A stretch of DNA of 18,871 bases from Bacillota bacterium (GTDB lineage: Bacteria > Bacillota > Clostridia > Christensenellales > UMGS416). The notes under the pieces are model-generated. The model saw only the letters and a program-made list of their open reading frames with translations. It made no database searches and was not told the DNA's origin. Made by a program: the position numbers and the translations under genes. Every line of letters starts with the position of its first letter. Within the stretch, counting starts at the first letter, position 1. The stretch is taken from positions 1 through 18,871 of the forward strand of contig JAEYPH010000005.1 of NCBI GenBank assembly GCA_023410875.1, in the 5' to 3' direction. Positions 14,232 through 18,871 of this stretch are shown one piece after another.

Positions 14232-14957
14232 ATGGCAAACTCTAAAGATTTTTTTCGACCGACTCAAATTTCGGACTTTGATAAAGTATTAAGAATTGAT
14301 GCTAGATATACGGAGGGTAGCTATCCATTAAGCCGAAATATCATGTACTCCTTACAATATCTTCAGTATATTCAGAATCAACTTGATTCGGGTAAATTTA
14401 CTAGTGTCATTTATATTAAACTTTACAAAACATACATCGTAGAAGCATTAGGTATTATTGAGGCCCTGTTTACATGCCTACTAAAAGCGAATGGAAAATG
14501 GGCGAAAGACAACTACTTACCAATTATTGATGAGAGAACAAATGAGTTTATCAAAGATGGCAAACATTATAGGCTGCAGACGGTCCTTCTAGAAAGAACA
14601 GATTGCAATGTAAAAAGGCTCGACTTTGAAACTATACTAAATAAGGTGAGTCAAAATAAGCTGATAGAGATAAATGGCAAAGCCTTTGGTGTAATCAAAA
14701 ATCTCAAAGCACTACGGAATAAGGTGCATCTCCACCTTGCTGAAACATCTGATGATACGGATTGGAACAGTTTTAGTAAAACAGATTATTTATGGGCTCG
14801 GTATACGTTATTTATTATAATGACAAATAGTTTATTTATCCGGGATAGTAGTCAAGCGATAATATATGATTTTCTGGAACTTACCGCAGATGAGATAAAA
14901 GCTATTAAAGTAAGCCCAGTTAAGGACAGAAAAAGCAAGAAAAAGGATGATAAGTAA
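14232..14957 (+). CDS. AT-rich accessory protein with a possible HEPN Arg/His motif
   Basis: A 241-residue protein I cannot assign to a named family. The start is supported by GAGGGGG seven bases upstream. It looks mostly alpha-helical, with no signal peptide. Residues 158-169 read NLKALRNKVHLHL: R162-N163 with H166 and H168 resembles the R-N-x(n)-H motif (Rx4-6H) of HEPN RNase and nucleotidyltransferase-partner domains. The tail is strongly basic and charged (KDRKSKKKDDK). Base composition and codon use are far more AT-rich than in the flanking genes, which suggests recent transfer. HEPN proteins often act in toxin-antitoxin or antiphage systems, and an antitoxin-like HTH gene is divergent to it, but no partner is proven. 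The HEPN call rests on one motif. Confidence 0.6.
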   Translation: MANSKDFFRPTQISDFDKVLRIDARYTEGSYPLSRNIMYSLQYLQYIQNQLDSGKFTSVIYIKLYKTYIVEALGIIEALFTCLLKANGKWAKDNYLPIIDERTNEFIKDGKHYRLQTVLLERTDCNVKRLDFETILNKVSQNKLIEINGKAFGVIKNLKALRNKVHLHLAETSDDTDWNSFSKTDYLWARYTLFIIMTNSLFIRDSSQAIIYDFLELTADEIKAIKVSPVKDRKSKKKDDK

Positions 14958-14985
14958 AAAATACTCAAGGGCTTACACCAACACA

Positions 14986-15017
14986 TGCCTCCCAGCGACC
15001 ACTGTCGCCGGGAGGCA
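14986..15017. terminator. Strong stem-loop between convergent genes, possible bidirectional terminator
   Basis: TGCCTCCC-A-GCGAC pairs with GTCGC-C-GGGAGGCA around a CACT loop, 13 of 14 pairs. It sits between the stop of the HEPN-like gene and the stop of the convergent isomerase gene. There is no clear U-run on either side, so termination is likely but not certain. Confidence 0.5.
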
Positions 15018-15076
15018 AACGAGCAAACTGATCATGTGTCTACATCGACAAGGCACAACAGAGCCGCAGGCAAAAT

Positions 15077-15934
15077 CTACACGATGGAATACCCCATTTC
15101 CCGTAGATTATCCCGGGAGGTCACAAGGCAGTCGAAGGCGTCGCGGCCATAAAGATCGTCCTGCTCGATGAAGAAATGCCGCGCGTTGGCCGCAAGGCTT
15201 GCCTCGATGATGGCCGGCATGTCCAGCGTGCCTTCCCCGACCTCGGCGAACTGCACCACGTTGGCAAACCCCGCCATGAACGCCGGGAAGTCCCGCTTTT
15301 TGAGCGCCTCGAAGGCCTCCGGGGCGATGGGCCCGATCCGGTAGTCCTTCAGGTGAACCAGGTCCGCTTTGCCCGCGTAGCTCTGGATCACCTTCACCGG
15401 GTCATACCCGCCTCGGTGTATCCAGTGCACGTCCAGCTCAAAGCCCAGCGACGGCGCGTTTTCACGGATCAAGTCCAGCATCGTGCGGCCGCCGAACCGG
15501 CGGAACTCCACATGGTGGTTGTGATAATACAGCTTGATACCCTCCTGGGCGAGCTTTTGCGCCGCGACCTCGGCCATGCGGGCAAAGGCCAGCACGGCAT
15601 CCAGGCTGCCCATGCAGTCGAAGGGCAGCATCGGGATGCGCAGGAAGGAGCAGCCCAGCGTGCGGCAATCGCCGACGATCTTCTTAAAATGCGTGGCGAT
15701 CGTCTCCGAGGGGAAGCCGCTGGGCGCGACGCCGGCGGAGAGCGCCGCGATGGCGATGCCCTCGTCCGCCGCCCGCTTCATGCCGGCGACGTTCTCCGGG
15801 GTCATGGGCAGCTGCGAAATCTCCACGCTGCCGTAGCCCAGCGCGCCGATCTGCTTGAGGGTTTCATACACGCCCAACTGCGCGAACTTGTCCTTGAGCA
15901 TGGAGGCTTGAACGCCCGTCTTGATCTGCTTCAT
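15077..15934 (-). CDS. Sugar phosphate isomerase/epimerase (AP-endonuclease-2-like TIM barrel)
   Basis: The 285-residue protein has the xylose-isomerase-like TIM-barrel fold of the IolE/IolI/DgpB type. Visible blocks are YGSVEIS (early strand), YHNHHVEF, FELDVHWIHRGG, VHLKDY and FAEVGEGTLD, which usually supply the E, D, H and E metal ligands. I start it at the second ATG (15934-15932), because AAGGA lies eight bases upstream; the first ATG at 15943 overlaps that site. It would isomerise or epimerise a sugar or keto-sugar, or eliminate an aglycone from a 3-keto-glycoside. It is downstream of a Gfo/Idh dehydrogenase on the same strand, though 300 bp of structured DNA intervene. The exact substrate cannot be told from the sequence. 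Confidence 0.85.
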   Translation of the reverse strand: MKQIKTGVQASMLKDKFAQLGVYETLKQIGALGYGSVEISQLPMTPENVAGMKRAADEGIAIAALSAGVAPSGFPSETIATHFKKIVGDCRTLGCSFLRIPMLPFDCMGSLDAVLAFARMAEVAAQKLAQEGIKLYYHNHHVEFRRFGGRTMLDLIRENAPSLGFELDVHWIHRGGYDPVKVIQSYAGKADLVHLKDYRIGPIAPEAFEALKKRDFPAFMAGFANVVQFAEVGEGTLDMPAIIEASLAANARHFFIEQDDLYGRDAFDCLVTSRDNLREMGYSIV

Positions 15935-15963
15935 GGGTCTCATCCTTTCTTTGTCAGGCTGTC

Positions 15964-16022
15964 CGAAAAGGCTGCGCCTTTTGGCCAGCCTTTTCGCGTA
16001 CGATACTGTGGCATCGTACGCG
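15964..16022. repeat. Two adjacent perfect hairpins
   Basis: CGAAAAGGCTG (15964-15974) pairs with CAGCCTTTTCG (15986-15996). CGCGTACGAT (15995-16004) pairs with ATCGTACGCG (16013-16022). Both stems are perfect (11 and 10 bp), and they touch each other. They lie just upstream of the isomerase gene. They have no U-run and may be dispersed palindromic repeats or mRNA processing elements. Confidence 0.6.
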
Positions 16023-16246
16023 ATTCAGACGACTTGTCCTTGGCTTTTATTTATCGCCCCGCCGCACGTGTCGCCGGGCGATATCTTGACGATTGGTTCT
16101 CATATCTCGTTTCATAGAACGCTATTTCGCCTGTTGGCGGGTTCTTTTACCTACCCTGTAATTGCTCTGCATTTCCCTCCGTCGGATGAACCGCCGTCAG
16201 GATCATCCATCTCTTCTCACGCTAGGGTTTATAGAAAGTTTGTCGT
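16023..16246. other. Noncoding gap between Gfo/Idh and isomerase genes
   Basis: I see no credible gene in this stretch. It contains weak stems only, such as GGATGA (16186-16181 region) with TCATCC, and CGCC-AACA-GGCG on the minus strand. I could not identify a convincing promoter for the isomerase, so whether it is co-transcribed with the dehydrogenase is open. Confidence 0.4.
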
Positions 16247-17413
16247 TCAGCGCGTGGGGTACTTGCCTTCTTGCTGGATGCGCTTGTTGAGCTCGGCCAG
16301 ATACAGCTCTTCGTCCACGGGCAAGTCCACTTCCTGGCCCAGCCAGCTGGAAAGCAGCATCGCGTTGGCCAGGTTTACGCCGTGGATGCCGTCGGAGCCG
16401 GGGGCCAGCAGCGGTGTGCCGTCCAGGATGTGGGCCGCAAAGTTCGTGAGCACGACGCCGTGCTGCACGCCCCAACCGTCGGTGTTCTCGATCACTTCGC
16501 TGGTGTACAGCTGGTCGCCGCCGCCGCCCATGAACAGCCGGGCCACCGATTCCATCGTCATGGACGCGTTCATCTCGTTTTCGCTCTTCTTAAAGCGCAG
16601 CACCGTGGCCTTCTTGCTGTCCTCCACGACGATCTTGCCGCCGTCCAGATCGATCTCCAGCCGGTCGGTACCCACCGGGTCGTGGGTGCACGTGATGAAC
16701 ACGCCGGTGGCGCCGTTTTCGTACTGCACCGTCGCGGTCACGTCGTTGTCCACGACGATGTCGCGCCCCACGCCATAGCCGATCTTGGCATACACGCGCT
16801 TGGGGATGCCGCAGATCCACTGCCACAGGTCCAGCTGGTGGGGCGCCTGGTTCACGAGCACCCCGCCGCCCTCGCCGCCCCAGGTGGCGCGCCAGTCGCT
16901 CTGGCGGTAGTAGCTGTCCGGCCGCCACCAGGAGTTTATGATCCAATTGGTGCGGCGGATCTGCCCAAGCTCGCCCGAGGCCACGATGTCGCGCAGCTTC
17001 TGGTACAGCTTGTTGGTGCGCTGGTTGAACATGATGCCAAAGGGCACGTTGGGGTGCGCTGCCGCGCACTCGTTCATCCGGCGCACGGCCTGGGCGTATA
17101 CGCCGGCCGGCTTTTCCACCATCACGGGCATGCCATGCTCCAGCGCGTATATCGCGATCTCCGTGTGCAGATAGTGGGGCACCGTGGTCACCACGGCGTC
17201 CACCGCGCCGGAGGCGATCATCTGCCGGTAGTCGGTGAAGAACGGCGTGTCGGGGTACATGATTTCGCACATGATCTGTTTGTCCGGGTCGATGTCACAC
17301 AAAGCGCCCAGCGCGGCGTTCTGGGGCATTGCCCCCATCTTCCCGGTCAGCCACTGCGCGTAGAAGCCGCCCTGCGCGCCGACGCCGATGAGCCCGTAAC
17401 GAACCTTTTCCAT
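16247..17413 (-). CDS. Gfo/Idh/MocA-family NAD(P)-dependent oxidoreductase
   Basis: A 388-residue cytosolic dehydrogenase. The N-terminal Rossmann motif is GLIGVGAQGGFYAQW (residues 7-21). The family signature EKPAGV holds catalytic K101. The GGEGGGVLVNQAPHQLDLWQW block (179-199) has H192 and D195 in the usual active-site positions. These enzymes oxidise or reduce a hydroxyl of a sugar, inositol or glycoside using NAD(P). The start ATG has AGGAGG seven bases upstream. It follows the MarR gene by 43 bp on the same strand, so the two are likely one transcript. With the isomerase downstream it forms the kind of dehydrogenase plus TIM-barrel pair seen in inositol catabolism and in 3-keto-glycoside cleavage. 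The substrate is not readable from sequence. Confidence 0.92.
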   Translation of the reverse strand: MEKVRYGLIGVGAQGGFYAQWLTGKMGAMPQNAALGALCDIDPDKQIMCEIMYPDTPFFTDYRQMIASGAVDAVVTTVPHYLHTEIAIYALEHGMPVMVEKPAGVYAQAVRRMNECAAAHPNVPFGIMFNQRTNKLYQKLRDIVASGELGQIRRTNWIINSWWRPDSYYRQSDWRATWGGEGGGVLVNQAPHQLDLWQWICGIPKRVYAKIGYGVGRDIVVDNDVTATVQYENGATGVFITCTHDPVGTDRLEIDLDGGKIVVEDSKKATVLRFKKSENEMNASMTMESVARLFMGGGGDQLYTSEVIENTDGWGVQHGVVLTNFAAHILDGTPLLAPGSDGIHGVNLANAMLLSSWLGQEVDLPVDEELYLAELNKRIQQEGKYPTR

Positions 17414-17456
17414 GCAAACGCCTCCTGACTTTCTATGGATGGATATGCGCCGCTTC

Positions 17457-17870
17457 TCAATCGAGGTTTTCCGACAGCTTGTGATAGATGCGGATCAACT
17501 GCCGGATGTCCTCCTCTTCCAGGCCGCCAAACAGCCGCAGCATCATCTGTTCCTGCTCGCGTATCAGCGCAAGCGTGAGCTGCCGGCCCTGCTCGGTCAG
17601 CTCCAGGTAGACGACCCGCCGGTCTTGCTCGTCACCCGCCCGCCGGGCATAGCCCTGGGCGACCAGCTTATCCGAGGCACTGGTCACGGCGCCGGGCGTG
17701 GTCTGCGTGACGCTGGCCAGCCGGGCCGCCTTTTGCGGGCCGGAATGCTCCAGGCTCCTTAATATCAGGTATTGGGTATAGGTGATGCCGCGAAGCTGAT
17801 CGCTCCACTTTTTCTGCATCTTCCTAAGGATGTGATAGAAAAGCCTCAGCAGCTCCTCGCGATCGTTCAT
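17457..17870 (-). CDS. MarR-family transcriptional regulator
   Basis: I start it at ATG 17870-17868, giving 137 residues (MNDREELLRLFYHIL...). The longer frame to 17966 runs through the promoter and is not credible. The winged helix spans about residues 30-100 (YTQYLILRSLEHSGPQKAARLASVTQTTPGAVTSASDKLVAQGYARR). The wing is DEQDRRVVYLELTEQG, the MarR hallmark. Such proteins are dimeric repressors that respond to small, often phenolic, ligands, which would fit an aromatic glycoside as inducer. A weak GGGGA ribosome-binding site precedes the start. It is co-directional with the Gfo/Idh gene and probably controls it and itself through the dyad over its promoter. Confidence 0.88.
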   Translation of the reverse strand: MNDREELLRLFYHILRKMQKKWSDQLRGITYTQYLILRSLEHSGPQKAARLASVTQTTPGAVTSASDKLVAQGYARRAGDEQDRRVVYLELTEQGRQLTLALIREQEQMMLRLFGGLEEEDIRQLIRIYHKLSENLD

Positions 17871-17908
17871 GCCGTCCCCGCTGCTCTTATTGTTCAGGCT
17901 TAAGATGT

Positions 17909-17937
17909 TCAATACTAAACTATATGTATCGTAACAA
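17909..17937 (-). promoter_or_regulatory. Promoter and possible operator of the MarR gene
   Basis: On the minus strand TTGTTA (17937-17932) and TATTGA (17914-17909) are 17 bp apart, about 38 bp upstream of the ATG. Between them is an imperfect AT-rich dyad with GATAC/GTAT half-sites (ATAC at 17912-17915 and GTAT at 17926-17929), as is usual for MarR self-control. Confidence 0.45.
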
Positions 17938-18024
17938 CATATTATTTGCATGTCAAGAGTTGCCAATGTGCCAGTTCTGCGCGCGGGGCGCTGGGTGGGT
18001 ACGTACCCGGCGGAGCCGCTCGGA

Positions 18025-18621
18025 TTATTCCTTGTCCGTATCCAGTATGTAATACCCGCACGCGTTGATAACCCGGGTGCTGCCCCGGTCGCAGTGGCGG
18101 GCGATGTTGCCGTATTCCATGTGGTTGTGGCCGTGGATGAAATAGCGGGGCTTGAAGCGGTCGATGAGATCGGTAAAGCATTGGAAGCCCGTGTGGCACA
18201 GGTCCTTGCCGTCGCACAGGCCGAAGGCCGGCGAGTGGCTCACGAAGATGTCCAGTCCGCCCTTGAGCCACAGCGAAGGCTTCAGGCGGTGTACGCGGCC
18301 GCGCATCTCCAGCTCGGTGTATTGGTACAGCCCCAGATTGTAGCGCATGGAGCCGCCCAGCCCGGCGATGCGAAAGCCCTCGTGTTCGATGACCTTGCCG
18401 TCGATGCTGTCGCAGCCCTCCGGCGGGTGGGTCACATAAGTTTTGTCGTGGTTGCCGGGCACATAGAACAGCGGCCGGTTGATCATCGTGACCAAAAAGC
18501 TCAGATACTCGGCTTTGAGATCGCCACAGGAAAGGATGAACGAGATGTCGGCAAAGCGTACCGGGTCAAAATGATCCCAGATGTATTTTTCTTCCCTATC
18601 GGAAACGAGCAAGATCTTCAT
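18025..18621 (-). CDS. Calcineurin-like metallophosphoesterase
   Basis: A 198-residue cytosolic phosphoesterase. Metal-site motifs are SCGD (D34), GNHD (residues 56-59, N57/H58), VSHSP (H129) and HGHNH (163-167). The N-terminal motif is LVSDREE, where most relatives have D-x-H: D8 is kept but the histidine is replaced by Glu (E10). I recall this form from a conserved clostridial subfamily, so it may not be a loss of function. It could hydrolyse a phosphodiester or phosphomonoester, with unknown substrate. It lies upstream of the MarR gene on the same strand, separated by 154 bp and the MarR promoter, so it is probably its own unit. The ribosome-binding site is weak (GGGGC). Confidence 0.88.
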   Translation of the reverse strand: MKILLVSDREEKYIWDHFDPVRFADISFILSCGDLKAEYLSFLVTMINRPLFYVPGNHDKTYVTHPPEGCDSIDGKVIEHEGFRIAGLGGSMRYNLGLYQYTELEMRGRVHRLKPSLWLKGGLDIFVSHSPAFGLCDGKDLCHTGFQCFTDLIDRFKPRYFIHGHNHMEYGNIARHCDRGSTRVINACGYYILDTDKE

Positions 18622-18700
18622 ACGCGCCCCGCACCGCCGCCGCGCCTAGCTAAGGCCCGGCATGGCGTCGCCTGTCCACCGTTTGCGTGTGAACTCTTCC

Positions 18701-18709
18701 ATTATACCA
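18701..18709 (-). promoter_or_regulatory. Extended -10 promoter of the metallophosphoesterase gene
   Basis: On the minus strand the sequence TGG-TATAAT matches the extended -10 consensus exactly. No good -35 is seen (TGGAAT at 17 bp), which is normal for extended -10 promoters. It would give a leader of about 70 nt. Confidence 0.55.
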
Positions 18710-18730
18710 GCATAAAAGAACAAATTCCAT

Positions 18731-18871
18731 ATGACAGCCAAGGGAGGCTCTACTCCAATTACCGTTGCGAGTTATAGTTTCAACGGGTTAGGGCAACCCA
18801 AGGTTAGTTTCGATGCGATCAGGTATATCATGCAAATGAATCCATCAATGGTTTTGTACCCTCTGGCCTTC
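18731..18871 (+). CDS. Unidentified ORF entering from the right edge (N-terminal part)
   Basis: ATG 18731 opens a frame of 47 codons that is still open at the last base, so the gene would continue outside the window. The translation starts MTAKGGSTPITVASYSFNGL. The ITVASYSFNGL segment resembles the first strand of AP-endonuclease-2-type sugar isomerases (SYSF), but what follows does not extend the match. The ribosome-binding site is weak (AAAGAA), and the ORF starts only 110 bp from the divergent phosphoesterase gene. It is less GC-rich than its neighbours. It may be a real gene or a chance open frame. Confidence 0.4.
   Translation, partial: MTAKGGSTPITVASYSFNGLGQPKVSFDAIRYIMQMNPSMVLYPLAF

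Noticed and set aside
15176..16117. 313-codon plus-strand open frame
   Set aside because: It is antisense to the isomerase, rich in Arg/His/Leu, and runs through the hairpin pair.
16271..17428. 385-codon plus-strand open frame
   Set aside because: It is antisense to the well-supported Gfo/Idh gene.

Overview
The window is chromosomal DNA from a bacterium. The core genes are GC-rich, ribosome-binding sites are strong and purine-rich (AAGGAG, AGGAGG), and sugar import uses an LplA/LplB/LplC (YtcP)-type ABC transporter. LacI, ROK, GH4 and MttB-family genes sit beside it. This mix fits a GC-rich Clostridia-type Bacillota from an anaerobic, perhaps gut, setting. The taxon is an inference, because no rRNA or other marker gene is present. 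No tRNA, rRNA, CRISPR array or insertion sequence was found.

Layout. (1) Positions 1-1175: a truncated unknown gene runs off the left edge on the minus strand, divergent from a small cupin gene. (2) Positions 1192-2178: a LacI-type regulator on the minus strand, then about 400 bp of hairpin-rich DNA. (3) Positions 2584-13449: a nine-gene plus-strand cluster, apparently an operon. Its order is ROK regulator, PfkB-type kinase, GH4 NAD-dependent glycosidase, MttB-family methyltransferase-like protein, sugar-binding lipoprotein, two permeases, UroD/MtaA-like protein, and NagB-like deaminase/isomerase. (4) Positions 13457-14957: an AT-rich accessory patch with an orphan HigA/NadS-like HTH protein, apparently self-regulated, and a divergent gene with a possible HEPN Arg/His motif. 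(5) Positions 15077-18621: a minus-strand set holding a metallophosphoesterase, a MarR regulator, a Gfo/Idh/MocA dehydrogenase and a TIM-barrel sugar isomerase. (6) The right edge enters an unidentified plus-strand ORF.

How the genes may work together. The ABC transporter would import a glycoside, GH4 would cleave it by NAD-dependent oxidation and elimination, and the PfkB-type kinase and NagB-like enzyme would feed the sugar into glycolysis. The unusual part is that two methyltransferase-superfamily proteins (MttB-like without an internal amber codon, and UroD/MtaA-like) are interleaved with these sugar genes, and no corrinoid protein is encoded in the window. A sugar conjugate carrying a methyl group, for example an O-methyl sugar or a betaine-like glycoside, is the hypothesis most worth testing. 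The second cluster (Gfo/Idh plus AP-endonuclease-2-type isomerase) has the kind of gene pair known from 3-keto-glycoside chemistry, so both clusters may use redox-assisted glycoside cleavage.

Small hairpin-forming repeats recur between genes at about 2251-2440, 9443-9485, 12586-12713 and 15964-16022. One of them supplies the C-terminus and stop codon of the UroD-like gene.
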